A stretch of DNA of 64,000 nucleotides from Fenollaria sporofastidiosus (GTDB lineage: Bacteria > Bacillota > Clostridia > Tissierellales > Peptoniphilaceae): contig NZ_OW968186.1 in assembly GCF_943169635.2 (NCBI RefSeq), forward strand, positions 1,566,064 to 1,630,063, in the 5' to 3' direction. Numbering within the stretch: position 1 is the stretch's first letter; each line of letters starts with the position of its first letter. A program made the translations under genes and the position numbers. Shown here piece after piece: positions 17,960 to 27,537 of the stretch. The notes under the pieces are model-generated. The model saw only the letters and a list, made by a program, of their open reading frames with translations, ran no database searches and was not told where the DNA came from.

Positions 17960-18685
17960 ATGCAAGAAATTATCGAACTGAAAAATTTAAAGAAAGCATT
18001 TAAGATCGGTAAAGAAAGTCTTCTTGTACTTAAAGGCATTAACTTGACTCTCTATAAGGAGCAAGCGATATGTATTGTTGGACCATCCGGTTCAGGTAAA
18101 TCTACTCTATTGAATATGATGGCTGGACTCGAAAAGCCATCTTCGGGTGAAATAATTGTCGGCGGCATACACATTGAGAATCTTAATGAAGATGACCTAA
18201 CAAAGTTTAGACAGCTAAACATTGGTTTTGTGTTTCAGTCGTATAACCTCATCCCTACCCTAACCGCACTTGAAAATGTAGGTTTAGGTTTAATATTTAA
18301 AGGCATATCTAAGAAAGAAAGAGATGAGCGTAGTGCTTATCTACTTGAAAAGGTAGGCCTAAAAGATAGAATGAAGCACAAACCAAGCGAGATGAGTGGT
18401 GGTCAGCAGCAAAGAGTAAGTATAGCTAGAGCTTTTGTAAACAAACCGAAGATAGTCTTTGCAGACGAACCGACAGGTAACCTTGATACTAAGACTAGTG
18501 TCGAGATTATGGAACTAATGACTACTATGACAAAGAAAGACAAGCAAACGCTTATCATAGTAACTCACGATTTAGAAACAGCAGTCTACTCTGACAGAAT
18601 CGTTCACGTGCGTGACGGTATGATTGAGAAGGATGAAATGAACACAGATAAAAAGGAGGCACAATTAAGTGAAGAAGATATTTAG
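17960..18685 (+). CDS. ABC transporter ATPase (MacB/LolD type)
   Basis: 241 aa from ATG 17960 (AAAGGAGGAAAT). Walker A is GPSGSGKST, the Q-loop is in FVFQSYNLIPTLTALENV, the signature motif is MSGGQQQRVSIARAF, Walker B is IVFADEPTGNLD, and the switch His is in IIVTHD. This LolD/MacB subgroup works with FtsX-fold permeases. The tail overlaps the next gene by 17 bases. Confidence 0.95.
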   Translation: MQEIIELKNLKKAFKIGKESLLVLKGINLTLYKEQAICIVGPSGSGKSTLLNMMAGLEKPSSGEIIVGGIHIENLNEDDLTKFRQLNIGFVFQSYNLIPTLTALENVGLGLIFKGISKKERDERSAYLLEKVGLKDRMKHKPSEMSGGQQQRVSIARAFVNKPKIVFADEPTGNLDTKTSVEIMELMTTMTKKDKQTLIIVTHDLETAVYSDRIVHVRDGMIEKDEMNTDKKEAQLSEEDI

Positions 18686-20834
18686 CATTTTATTAATTGC
18701 TATAATGATAATAAGCACCTTGAGTGTGAATATGTATGCAGGTAAACCAAGTGATCCAAGTAAACCTGGTGAAACACCAACACCAACACCAACACCAGCA
18801 CCAGCTCCTACTCCAGTTGTTGAAGATGATTTATTTTTGGTGTCAACATCTACTGAAGAAGTGAAACCAGGTGATGAGACTACAATATACTTTGAACAAG
18901 ATAATCCTGGTTACCGTAGATATTATAATTTTGCTGGCAATTATGAGATTTACTCAGTAAGAGCAACAAGCGATAGTCCTAATAACTGCTACGTTATTAA
19001 TTCATACGGCGGGATCAATGGTGCCGAGGTAAGAGTCAGAATTCCTGAAAATGCCGAAGCAGGTACTTACAGAATCAGCCTTGTAGGTAAAGCAAAGCGT
19101 AGAGGCGACGATACTGCTTCACCTGTTAAAGTTGAGGGTGAAGCTTATATAAGAGTTAAGGAGGGCAGCCAAAGAAAGGCACAACTAAAGATTAACAGAG
19201 TTGATATCTTGCCAGATAATAACGTTGCCCCTGGTGGATCTTTAGCAGTTGGCTTTGAAATTGAAAATATTTCTGATATCTTAGCAAGAAACGTTGAACT
19301 AAATATCTCAGGTCTTGCAGAAGCAGGCCTTGCATTAAGAAACGGAACTACTACTCAAAAAGTTAGAAGCATTGAAGCAGGTAAGAAAACATATATTTAT
19401 TATGAAATGAACGTCTCTAACACAGCAAAGTTTGGTTCATACGAACTAAAAACTGCTCTTAGCTATGAGAGTGAATTTAATAAAGAGACTATAAAAGAAG
19501 ATACTTCTGTCTTTGTTAATATTGGTGGCGACGCTTCACAAAGCTCACAGCTAATCATACAAGACTTAAAGTTCCCTTCTGCAACTCTTGGAGTAAATAA
19601 CACATTCGAAGTAAGCTTTAAGCTTAGAAACCAAGGTCAATCCGTTGCAAAGAGGATCAGAGCTACTGCTAAGAGCGAAGACCCAACAGGTGTTGTTTCA
19701 AGAACCGTTTCTGAAATACTTGTTAGAGACCTAGCTCCTGGCGAGGAGGAAACAGTTAGCTACAAATTCTTTACAACAAAGGGCGGAGCTACAAAGAACT
19801 ACCCTATCAACATCAAGATTGAATACTTTGATGACTTCACCGATACAAAAGAGCCAAAGACTGTTGAACAAATTGCTGGAGTTTTCCTAAACAATCCAGA
19901 CAATGCTGGCGATGGCAAGGACGCAAAGAAGTCAACACCAAAGTTAATCATAGACAAGTATGAATTCACTCCAAAGCTTCCACTTGCTGGAAACGAATTC
20001 GAGATGAATCTTTCATTCTACAACACAAACGCTAAAAAGGCTGTTAAGAATATTAAGATAGACTTAACAAGCCAAGACACAAGTAAAAGCGATTCAAACA
20101 CAGCTGGCTCATCTGTTTTCACACCAGTTGACAGCTCAAATACATTCTATATAGGAAGAATACCTCCAAATGGCAAGGTTGAAAAGACTATAAAGATGTT
20201 TGTTGTTCCAGATGCAACAGCTAAAACTTACAATATAACAGCTAACTTTGAATATGAAGATGACGAAAATAACGAATATAAATCAAGTGAAAATATCGGT
20301 GTACCAGTATATCAAGAGTCAAAGCTTGATATAGACCCAATAAACTATCAAACAAACGCTATGGTAGGCGACAACATCCCTATCACTTGTAACTTCTACA
20401 ACACTGGTAAGGTTACTCTATATAACTTCAAGGTAACTTTAACAGCTGACAACGCAACAGTTAATAACGGCACATACTACATCGGTAACTTCAACCCAGG
20501 CGGACAAGATGTTTATGAAGGCACCATCATGCCAAATGAAGCTGGTGAGTTAAAGGCTAAGGTTAAATTTACTTACGAAGACTCAACAGGCGAAGTTAAG
20601 GAAAAGGAAGAAGAGCTTAACATAACAGTAGAAGAAGCTCCACCAATGGATCCTAACGCTGGACCAGACGGTATGCCAATGCCAGATGGAGCTATGGGAG
20701 AGACTCCTTGGTTTAAGAAGCCACTATTCTATATTCCAGTAGCTTTAATAATCTTAGGAGCTATAGGCTTTGTAGTATTTAAAAAGCTTAAAAACAAAAA
20801 GAAAGAAAAGGATTTGAATATAGATGAAAACTAA
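18669..20834 (+). CDS. Exported membrane-anchored protein with CARDB-like repeats
   Basis: 721 aa from a GTG with AAGGAGG upstream, inside the ATPase gene. The signal peptide is residues 1-25, then a Pro/Thr linker (TPTPTPTPAPAPTP). The rest is several Ig-like CARDB modules: ARNVELNISGLAEAG, AKRIRATAKSEDP, VKNIKIDLTSQD and LYNFKVTLTADN recur roughly every 130 residues, each at the APGE-type turn. The C-terminus has one TM helix (PLFYIPVALIILGAIGFVVF) and a Lys-rich cytoplasmic tail. Placed between the ATPase and permease, it is probably an extracellular partner of the exporter, as a fixed periplasmic-adaptor substitute (inference). Confidence 0.85.
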   Translation: MKKIFSILLIAIMIISTLSVNMYAGKPSDPSKPGETPTPTPTPAPAPTPVVEDDLFLVSTSTEEVKPGDETTIYFEQDNPGYRRYYNFAGNYEIYSVRATSDSPNNCYVINSYGGINGAEVRVRIPENAEAGTYRISLVGKAKRRGDDTASPVKVEGEAYIRVKEGSQRKAQLKINRVDILPDNNVAPGGSLAVGFEIENISDILARNVELNISGLAEAGLALRNGTTTQKVRSIEAGKKTYIYYEMNVSNTAKFGSYELKTALSYESEFNKETIKEDTSVFVNIGGDASQSSQLIIQDLKFPSATLGVNNTFEVSFKLRNQGQSVAKRIRATAKSEDPTGVVSRTVSEILVRDLAPGEEETVSYKFFTTKGGATKNYPINIKIEYFDDFTDTKEPKTVEQIAGVFLNNPDNAGDGKDAKKSTPKLIIDKYEFTPKLPLAGNEFEMNLSFYNTNAKKAVKNIKIDLTSQDTSKSDSNTAGSSVFTPVDSSNTFYIGRIPPNGKVEKTIKMFVVPDATAKTYNITANFEYEDDENNEYKSSENIGVPVYQESKLDIDPINYQTNAMVGDNIPITCNFYNTGKVTLYNFKVTLTADNATVNNGTYYIGNFNPGGQDVYEGTIMPNEAGELKAKVKFTYEDSTGEVKEKEEELNITVEEAPPMDPNAGPDGMPMPDGAMGETPWFKKPLFYIPVALIILGAIGFVVFKKLKNKKKEKDLNIDEN

Positions 20835-22233
20835 AGATCTAATATTGATGAGTTTGAGAAATCTTAATAGACGTAAATTAAGAACATTCTTAACAGTATT
20901 AGGTGTAGTTATAGGCTCAATATCCATCATCATGATGATATCCTTAGGCTTTGGTATGACAGACTCAACTAGAAAGCAACTTGCTGCAGCAGGTTCGTTA
21001 ACCCAAATCGACATCTACCCTGCCAATAGATATGGTGGCGATATGGATGAAGATGGCAAAAAGAAGCCAAAGACTGATAAGGTCGCAAAGCTTGATGATG
21101 CTACTGTCGAGATGCTTAAAAAAATTCCTCATGTAGATGCAGTTTTAGCTACTGAGCAGTTTTCAGCACAAATTAATGTCAAGAACCTACAAGGTTACGC
21201 TACTATCTTAGGTGTTGATCCTAGAGAGTATGCAAAGTTCGACATAAAGCTAGATAGCGGTAGACTTCTACAAGAGGGCGATATGAACCAAGTTGTTATG
21301 GGTAGAGACGTTCTTAGATGGCTAAGCAATCCGCAAAGGCCTCGTATGAATGGACCATCAAAAGATGAAGAAAGAGATCCTCTTACAACTAAGATGTTTC
21401 TTACTTTAGACACAGGTGGCAGCTACGACCCAGAAGGTCAAAGTGACGAGCCTAACAAACCTAAGCAAAAATACCCAATAGAAGCTGTTGGTGTATTTAG
21501 AGATGACGACTATGAAAATAATTATTACATCGTAATGCCGATAGAATACCTTAGAAAAATAAAAAAGGATGCCAAAAAATTACAATCTGGTGCCAATCAA
21601 AATATGTATGGCGGATATATGATGGGCGGTCGTGATGACAAAGAGAACAAATACAACAACATTAAGGTTAAGGTAGACAATTTTGACAATGTTCAAAAAG
21701 TTCAAGAGCAAATCGAAGCGATGGGACTTAAGCCTCACTCGCTTAACGATATCTTAGTCGAAATCAATAACTCATCTAAAACACAAAGACTAATACTTGG
21801 CGGCATCGGTGCCGTATCATTACTAGTCGCAGCCATAGGTATCTCGAACACCATGGTTATGAGTATATATGAAAGAACAAAAGAGATTGGTGTCATGAAG
21901 GTTATAGGTGCGAGTGTCTCTGATATAAAGATGATGTTCCTTACAGAATCAGCCTTCATAGGTCTACTTGGCGGTCTCGCAGGTATAGTCCTCAGCTACT
22001 TGATAAGTGCCCTAATTAACTACTTGGGCGTAAAGTATGGCTTTGCAGGTAATATGTCAGGAGGAGGCTTCTCACCAGACTTTGATCCATCTCAATTAAA
22101 GATGTCAATCATACCTGTATGGCTTGCACTAGCATCCCTTGTCTTCTCAGCACTCATAGGTATAGTATCAGGTTACTTCCCTGCTAAGAAAGCAACTAAG
22201 CTAAGTGCACTTGAAGCGATGAGACAAAACTAA
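20824..22233 (+). CDS. MacB-like ABC transporter permease (FtsX fold)
   Basis: 469 aa. TM1 follows NLNRRKLRTFLTVLGVVIGSISIIMMIS. A long extracytoplasmic MacB-type domain of about 270 residues follows, then three TM segments around GGIGAVSLLVAAIGISNTMVMSIYERTKEIGVMKVIGAS, a hallmark of the family, and GYFPAKKATKLSALEAMR at the end. It overlaps the CARDB gene by 11 bases. MacB-like systems act as mechanotransmission exporters of peptides or lipids; the substrate here is unknown. Confidence 0.92.
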   Translation: MKTKDLILMSLRNLNRRKLRTFLTVLGVVIGSISIIMMISLGFGMTDSTRKQLAAAGSLTQIDIYPANRYGGDMDEDGKKKPKTDKVAKLDDATVEMLKKIPHVDAVLATEQFSAQINVKNLQGYATILGVDPREYAKFDIKLDSGRLLQEGDMNQVVMGRDVLRWLSNPQRPRMNGPSKDEERDPLTTKMFLTLDTGGSYDPEGQSDEPNKPKQKYPIEAVGVFRDDDYENNYYIVMPIEYLRKIKKDAKKLQSGANQNMYGGYMMGGRDDKENKYNNIKVKVDNFDNVQKVQEQIEAMGLKPHSLNDILVEINNSSKTQRLILGGIGAVSLLVAAIGISNTMVMSIYERTKEIGVMKVIGASVSDIKMMFLTESAFIGLLGGLAGIVLSYLISALINYLGVKYGFAGNMSGGGFSPDFDPSQLKMSIIPVWLALASLVFSALIGIVSGYFPAKKATKLSALEAMRQN

Positions 22234-22243
22234 ATATATATTA

Positions 22244-22279
22244 AGAGTGAGCAAAATATACCTGCTCACTCTTTTTTTG
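22244..22279 (+). terminator. Terminator after the ABC operon
   Basis: A 9-bp stem AGAGTGAGC/GCTCACTCT is followed by a run of seven T. Confidence 0.92.
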
Positions 22280-22317
22280 TGTAGTTCCTATATAAATTTA
22301 TTGCTACAAACAAAATA

Positions 22318-22343
22318 GCGATGAACTTCTAGATGTCCATCGC
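22318..22343 (-). terminator. Terminator after the phosphodiester glycosidase gene
   Basis: A 9-bp stem (GCGATGGAC/GTTCATCGC with one G-T pair) is followed on the minus strand by TATTTTGTTT. Confidence 0.75.
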
Positions 22344-22365
22344 CATATACATTATGCAAATTAAA

Positions 22366-23499
22366 TTATTTAGCCGGCTTAACTTGGTCTCTAATGACTA
22401 AGACTGTGTTAAGTGCTCTACCTGCTTTTCTTAGATACTTACCGTTTGCATACATAGCACTTGATGCTCCTCCATCAAGGTTAAATGCATCAGTACAGCC
22501 AAGGTCTTGCATTATACCTGCAACTTGGCCCATAGTACCTGATGTTGTAGCTAAAACCAACTGTCCGTTCTTATTTATACCTATAAGGCTTCTTGCGCCT
22601 GCTCCCTTTGTCATCTTTGCTTCCATACCAGCTACATGCTTTTCATATACAAGTTTGGAGTTTTCTATAAGCATAGGTGATGCTGATATAATTTCGCTAA
22701 GTTTAGCAAATGGAACTTTTTCTCCCTTGTAGTCAAATGTCTTGTCTTCAACTGTATTACCATCAACTACGTGACTAAGAACTAGTTCAATCTCAACAGT
22801 TCTTCCTTCTTTGAATCTATCAGTAACATATGTGTTATTACTAAAGTCACTTCCGTAGTAAATAAGGTAGCCGTCCTTAGGCACTGTTAGCTCGCCATTG
22901 GCCTTGTAAACCTTCTTTACTGTGTTATTAACCACTTCTATAGCATAGCCGCCTGTAACTGTAGTAGGAGCGTTTCTGAACGAATTAAATATATATACAC
23001 CGCTAGTATCTGTTGGCTTAACATTTACATACCAAGCGTCAAATAGATTAAAATCCATGCTTTGTGTTCCGTTGTTCCACTCGTTTTTTCTCTTGCCATC
23101 TAAGTAGCCTTTGTACTTGAATGTTCCGTGCACTATCTTCGCCTTGTTCTTATCGAATACAATAAGGTTTGCATTAGCGCCTTCCATGTTAATCATTACT
23201 CCTCCAGTCATTTGTGTTCCATATGGGAACTTGCCGCCATTGTATGCTTCAAAGTAATTTGCATTTATGGCTGCCTTCGGTTTATATGAGTTCACAAAAT
23301 CAGTAAATGCTGCTGTACCAACTTGCTTTCCATTTGGCTTTGCAACCTTTATTTCAGTTTTTTCATCTAAATCGATAGTCGTAACATTAACACTTTTGCC
23401 TCTAAGGTTAACTGTTTTCACTTCAACCTTTGCAAAGGATGTAACTTGAGATATAAGTAGCATCGCTGCAAAAGCTAGTGCCATAATTTTTTTCTTCAT
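22366..23499 (-). CDS. Exported phosphodiester glycosidase family protein (NAGPA domain)
   Basis: 377 aa with a signal peptide (MKKKIMALAFAAMLLISQVTSFA). The NAGPA domain shows AAINANYFEAYNGGKFPYGTQ, the GARSLIGINKNGQLVL block, and DLGCTDAFNLDGGASSAMYANG, the strongest signature. Family members cleave sugar-phosphodiester bonds; bacterial substrates may be wall polymers. It is monocistronic, between two terminators. Confidence 0.85.
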   Translation of the reverse strand: MKKKIMALAFAAMLLISQVTSFAKVEVKTVNLRGKSVNVTTIDLDEKTEIKVAKPNGKQVGTAAFTDFVNSYKPKAAINANYFEAYNGGKFPYGTQMTGGVMINMEGANANLIVFDKNKAKIVHGTFKYKGYLDGKRKNEWNNGTQSMDFNLFDAWYVNVKPTDTSGVYIFNSFRNAPTTVTGGYAIEVVNNTVKKVYKANGELTVPKDGYLIYYGSDFSNNTYVTDRFKEGRTVEIELVLSHVVDGNTVEDKTFDYKGEKVPFAKLSEIISASPMLIENSKLVYEKHVAGMEAKMTKGAGARSLIGINKNGQLVLATTSGTMGQVAGIMQDLGCTDAFNLDGGASSAMYANGKYLRKAGRALNTVLVIRDQVKPAK

Positions 23500-23563
23500 A
23501 ATATCTACCTCACTTTATATTATTTATTATATTATATAAGAAAGAAAAAATAATTGCAAGTAA

Positions 23564-23589
23564 AAAGCCAAGATTCATCTCTTGGCTTT
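23564..23589 (-). terminator. Terminator after the dus gene
   Basis: A 10-bp stem AAAGCCAAGA/TCTTGGCTTT followed by TTACTT on the minus strand overlaps the last codons of the gene. Confidence 0.8.
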
Positions 23590-24571
23590 AATTATATTCT
23601 TTATTGCCTTTTAAATACTCTCTATACTTAAGTAGCACATCATGTATCTCGTCAAAGCTCTTGCTCTCGCAGATGGCGTTCTTTACCTTCGCCGCATTCC
23701 TTAAACCCTTAATGTACTGCAAGAGCTGCTTCTTCATATTGTTTTTTAGTAGCTCCTTTGGATATAGTTCTAAATCAAGGTCCATGTGCCTTAGTGCGAC
23801 GTCTATCTTTTGATATTCTTCCGAGGTATACTCTTCGCCCCTTAGGTAGCTTTCAATCTCTTTAAATAAGAATGGATTTGCGAGCGCGCCTCTGCCTATT
23901 GCGACTCCACTTGCCCCTGTCACTTCAAGTATCTTCTTGTAATCATCAAGGCTCGTAACATCACCATTAGCAATGACAGGTATCTTGACTGCGTCCACAA
24001 CTTTTTTGATGTAGTCCCAGTTTGCGCATCCTGTGTAGAAGGCCTCTCTCGTCCTTCCGTGAACCGTGATTGCGTCTGCTCCTGCTTCTTCTATAGCCTT
24101 AGCGTTCTCTACGCCATTTAAGTGCTCATCGTCCCAGCCTATACGTATCTTAACTGTGATGGGCTTAGTCGAGGCGCTCTTTGCAGCCTTGACCACCTTA
24201 TATACTTTCTCTGTGTCTTTTAAAAGAGCACTGCCGTCACCATTCTTTGTAATCTTTGGCATAGGGCAGCCCATATTAATGTCGATGATATCCATGTCCA
24301 TAGCGTTTAAGTAATCTTCTATAGCTCTTTTGTAGTCATCTTCATCGCTTCCAAATATCTGCACCGCGTATATAGCCTCGTCCTTTATCCTCTTTGTTAG
24401 ATCTAAGGTCTTCTTGTCATCGTGAATTATGCCCTTGACGTTTACCATCTCAGAGACCGTCATACCTGCTCCAAGCTCGCAGGCTATGTGCCTAAAGGCG
24501 TAGTCTGTAAAGCCTGCCATAGGCGCTAGTACAAGGCCGTTTTTTATCTCATAGTTTGCAATCTTAAGCAT
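23588..24571 (-). CDS. dusB: tRNA-dihydrouridine synthase (DusB type)
   Basis: 327 aa FMN-dependent TIM barrel. It has LAPMAGFTDYAFRHIACELGAG, VQIFGSD, the catalytic cysteine in DINMGCPMPKITKNGDGSALL, TVKIRIGWDD, TVHGRTREAFYTG, IANGDV and GVAIGRGALANPFLF. It reduces uridines in the tRNA D-loop. The start overlaps the coaX stop by 8 bases; Firmicutes often place dus next to this group. Confidence 0.94.
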   Translation of the reverse strand: MLKIANYEIKNGLVLAPMAGFTDYAFRHIACELGAGMTVSEMVNVKGIIHDDKKTLDLTKRIKDEAIYAVQIFGSDEDDYKRAIEDYLNAMDMDIIDINMGCPMPKITKNGDGSALLKDTEKVYKVVKAAKSASTKPITVKIRIGWDDEHLNGVENAKAIEEAGADAITVHGRTREAFYTGCANWDYIKKVVDAVKIPVIANGDVTSLDDYKKILEVTGASGVAIGRGALANPFLFKEIESYLRGEEYTSEEYQKIDVALRHMDLDLELYPKELLKNNMKKQLLQYIKGLRNAAKVKNAICESKSFDEIHDVLLKYREYLKGNKEYN

Positions 24572-25340
24572 GATTCATCTTATAAATTTCATATAAACCT
24601 AATAATGTTAGGTTTGGCTCGATTAGGTTCACATAATCACTGTACTTGGCAACTTTCTCTGCAAGTCCGCCTGTTGCGACTATCAAAACCTCTTCCTTAG
24701 TCTTGTTTATCTCTTCCAAAATCTTCTTTATAATGTAGTCCATCTCACCTATCTTTGAGTTCATAATACCGCTTTTGATGCTCTCAACAGTGTTCTTACC
24801 AAGCACGTGCTCAGGCATTTCAAGCTCAACTCGTGGAAGCTTCGATGTCCTCTCTGATAAAGCATCCATCGATATCTTAAAGCCAGGTGTGATAACTCCG
24901 CCAAGGTAGTCGCCCTTTTCGTTTAAGTAGTGGTATGTGTTTGCTGTGCCAAGATCTATGACTATGGCTGGCTTACTAGTGATGGCTCTTACGGCAACAG
25001 AGTTTACGATATTGTCAGAGCCTACTTCCTTTGGATTATCCATAACGATGTTGATCTTTGTCTTTAGGTTCTTGCCTACAAGCTCTGCATCTACACCAAA
25101 ATATTTTTTAATTGAATCAATAAGTGGACCTGTCACAGGCGGAACAACCGATGAGATTATGGCTGCGTTTACTTCCTTTGCATCAACTTTGGCAAAGTTC
25201 AAAAAGTCGTGGAATATAATGCCATACTCGTCCAAAGTTTTATCCTTATCTGTCGATAGTCTAAAGCTTTCTATCATATTGTTATCGTCGAACAAGCCTA
25301 AAACTATGTTAGTGTTGCCGACATCCATTGCTAATAGCAT
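24564..25340 (-). CDS. coaX: Type III pantothenate kinase
   Basis: 258 aa ASKHA-fold kinase. It has MLLAMDVGNTNIVLGLF, ISSVVPPVTGPL, the GSDNIVNSVA block, the catalytic VIDLGTANTYHYLNEKGDYLGGVITPG and ATGGLAEKVAKYSD. It phosphorylates pantothenate, the first step to CoA, and needs a monovalent cation. It follows the ECF transporter gene by 2 bases. Confidence 0.95.
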   Translation of the reverse strand: MLLAMDVGNTNIVLGLFDDNNMIESFRLSTDKDKTLDEYGIIFHDFLNFAKVDAKEVNAAIISSVVPPVTGPLIDSIKKYFGVDAELVGKNLKTKINIVMDNPKEVGSDNIVNSVAVRAITSKPAIVIDLGTANTYHYLNEKGDYLGGVITPGFKISMDALSERTSKLPRVELEMPEHVLGKNTVESIKSGIMNSKIGEMDYIIKKILEEINKTKEEVLIVATGGLAEKVAKYSDYVNLIEPNLTLLGLYEIYKMNHA

Positions 25341-25342
25341 AA

Positions 25343-26095
25343 TTATCTCCTCTCAACTGATAATACTCTTGAAGCTATAACCGTAACAGCGACTATGGAT
25401 ATGATGAGTTCAGGTATTGCGTTTGTAGTTGCGATAGCGAGTATGTAGCCCTTCGCAGCACCTGCCTCAAGTCCAAGCGCTCCCTCTATAAAGCTTCCAT
25501 AAATTAAGTACATAAAGGACAAGACTAGTCCTGTGTTTGCTATAGTACCAACGAAGGCTGGAACAACTATGTCAAGTCTGTACTTCTTAGAGCCCATCAT
25601 GATAAATGCGATTATCATAAGTGTAATTACTAAAAATCCAAGATTTACTACTTTTACTAGCATTTTAATATCGGGACTTCCTATATTTAGAAGAAGCCAC
25701 CTTAAGTAGTAGATGAATATCAGTGCAAATACCCCAAGTGTGATGATCTTGTTTGTCCTTTCTTCTCTTTTGCTCATAAACTTAAAGACTAAGCCCGACA
25801 AAAGACCTATAAGTACTCTTGGCACAACCGCTATCACGGGGTTAAGAAAAACCAAAGATATAGGATTTGGCTTAAGTACTGCGTTGATGATGCTTGTTAT
25901 ACCAAAGACAAAACCGACTATGGCCCCAATAAGTGGACCTTCTAGTATGCCTGCAAGTATAACAGGTATATGTAGTGTTGTTGCATTCGTAAAGCCGACT
26001 GGCACAAAGCCTATAGGCGTAAATGCAAATAGTAGTACTATAGCTATGTAGATAGCTGCGAAAGCGATGCGTTTCGAGTTCTTGCTCGTATTCAT
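25343..26095 (-). CDS. ECF transporter S component, probably for pantothenate
   Basis: 250 aa from ATG 26095 (GGAATGGAGGTAATATT); an upstream in-frame start lacks a ribosome site. It has six hydrophobic segments and the ECF-type opening AFAAIYIAIVLLFAFTPIGFVP, then HIPVILAGILEGPLIGAIVGFVFG, typical of S components that share an energising module encoded elsewhere. Adjacency to coaX suggests pantothenate as substrate (inference). Confidence 0.8.
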   Translation of the reverse strand: MNTSKNSKRIAFAAIYIAIVLLFAFTPIGFVPVGFTNATTLHIPVILAGILEGPLIGAIVGFVFGITSIINAVLKPNPISLVFLNPVIAVVPRVLIGLLSGLVFKFMSKREERTNKIITLGVFALIFIYYLRWLLLNIGSPDIKMLVKVVNLGFLVITLMIIAFIMMGSKKYRLDIVVPAFVGTIANTGLVLSFMYLIYGSFIEGALGLEAGAAKGYILAIATTNAIPELIISIVAVTVIASRVLSVERR

Positions 26096-26194
26096 AATAT
26101 TACCTCCATTCCGGTTCACTAAGGATACCGTTTGTTTACGATAAATATTATAGCACAAAACTCTCTATCATTACAATGTTTATGGATAAAAAAT

Positions 26195-26216
26195 AAGCAG
26201 CCATACAAGACTGCTT
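26195..26216 (-). terminator. Terminator after the DUF819 gene
   Basis: AAGCAG pairs with CTGCTT and is followed by ATTTTTTA on the minus strand. Confidence 0.65.
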
Positions 26217-26229
26217 AAAGTGAAAATAT

Positions 26230-27438
26230 TTACTTAAGTATAGTTCCGACTATAATGCCGTACCAGTTACCTAGGACATAACCTAGTGTGCCTACTAGTA
26301 GCGCAGGAGCAATAAGACAATCCCAAGACTTAGATACCGCCATGGCAGCTGCTGTAGTTGGACCACCAACATTGGCGTTTGACGCGATGATGATCTCTTC
26401 TATGGAGAACTTAAATAGCTTTCCAAAGATAAGAGATATGATTAGGTTAACTAGGACTATAATCGCTGCTAATAATAAGAGCAGTGGCGACTTTTCTATG
26501 ATTAACTTTAGTGAGGCAGGCGCACCTATCACCGCAAAGAATAAATATATAAGGAAGCTGCCTATCTCTTGACTGCCGCTCATGCGTTCAAAGTAGGAGC
26601 TAAAGACTGATGAAGCTAGCATGGTCATAGTTGTCATGATGAGGTACTTGTTAGAAAGCAAGGCATTTACTAGCTGCATAAAGACAGTGGACTTTGGCAC
26701 AAGGTATGAAAAATATCTTGCTATAGCGTCTGAGAGAGTAACTATGAAGAAGGCTGTCGCTATAACCTTAGCGATGTCTAGAAGCGAGATCTCCTTTGCC
26801 TTCCAAAACTGCGCCGCCTTTGTCTTAGTCTCATCGCTCTTTTCTCTCTCAAGGCCATCGATATATGGATGAGTGAAGCGCTTATATATAAAATTTATAC
26901 TTGGCAAGGCTATGAGCACAAAGAAGTATAAAGCCATGAGCAAGTTGTCTGCAACGAGTGCCGCGCTCGTTATGGACTGATCGACTTTATAGTTATCCGC
27001 CATCGCAACAAAGTTCACGCTGCCACCTGTGTATGTGCCGGTAAACATCGGCATAATCTTCGCAAGATCTTTTATTTGGCCACGCAAGATGTAGAAGGCT
27101 ATGAAGGATCCTAGTAAGGTGCCGATAGAGCTTATTATATAGATGAAAAATAGTCTACCTGAGTCCTTCGCTATCTTCTTAATATTTGCTTTGAATAATA
27201 GCATAGGTACTGCTAAAGGAACGACATAGTTCCAAACCGAATCATATACAGCTGCCTTTGTAGGTATGATGTTTAAGTTTGACAGTATAAGTGTTGTAAA
27301 GATTGAGATTATGCAAGCTGTTACTTTGTTTGCCCACTTGTACTTTTGCTCTAAATATATAGCTAGGGCCGCAGTACACGATAGTACCGTCCACAGAGCC
27401 CATGTGTTGTCTTGTGATATTAATGTTGTACTAAACAT
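26230..27438 (-). CDS. DUF819 family integral membrane protein
   Basis: 402 aa with about ten hydrophobic segments. It opens LISQDNTWALWTVLSCTAALAIYLEQKYKWANKV and has MFTGTYTGGSVNFVAMA and IIIASNANVGGPTTAAAMAVSKSW, the conserved repeats of DUF819 (YjcL-like). The fold resembles dicarboxylate/bile-acid-type secondary carriers; the substrate is not known. It stands alone with its own promoter and terminator. Confidence 0.88.
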   Translation of the reverse strand: MFSTTLISQDNTWALWTVLSCTAALAIYLEQKYKWANKVTACIISIFTTLILSNLNIIPTKAAVYDSVWNYVVPLAVPMLLFKANIKKIAKDSGRLFFIYIISSIGTLLGSFIAFYILRGQIKDLAKIMPMFTGTYTGGSVNFVAMADNYKVDQSITSAALVADNLLMALYFFVLIALPSINFIYKRFTHPYIDGLEREKSDETKTKAAQFWKAKEISLLDIAKVIATAFFIVTLSDAIARYFSYLVPKSTVFMQLVNALLSNKYLIMTTMTMLASSVFSSYFERMSGSQEIGSFLIYLFFAVIGAPASLKLIIEKSPLLLLLAAIIVLVNLIISLIFGKLFKFSIEEIIIASNANVGGPTTAAAMAVSKSWDCLIAPALLVGTLGYVLGNWYGIIVGTILK

Positions 27439-27470
27439 ATATTAACTCCTTAAAATAAATTACAAGACTT

Positions 27471-27499
27471 AGTATAACACGAAGTTTTAATTTTTACAA
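27471..27499 (-). promoter_or_regulatory. Promoter of the DUF819 gene
   Basis: TTGTAA (27494-27499), 17 bases, TATACT (27471-27476) on the minus strand. Confidence 0.7.
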
Positions 27500-27506
27500 G
27501 AAAAAA

Positions 27507-27532
27507 AAAGCGTCTGAGTAAACAAACGCTTT
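27507..27532 (-). terminator. Terminator after ftsH
   Basis: AAAGCGT pairs with ACGCTTT, followed by a run of T on the minus strand. Confidence 0.85.
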
Positions 27533-27537
27533 GTATA

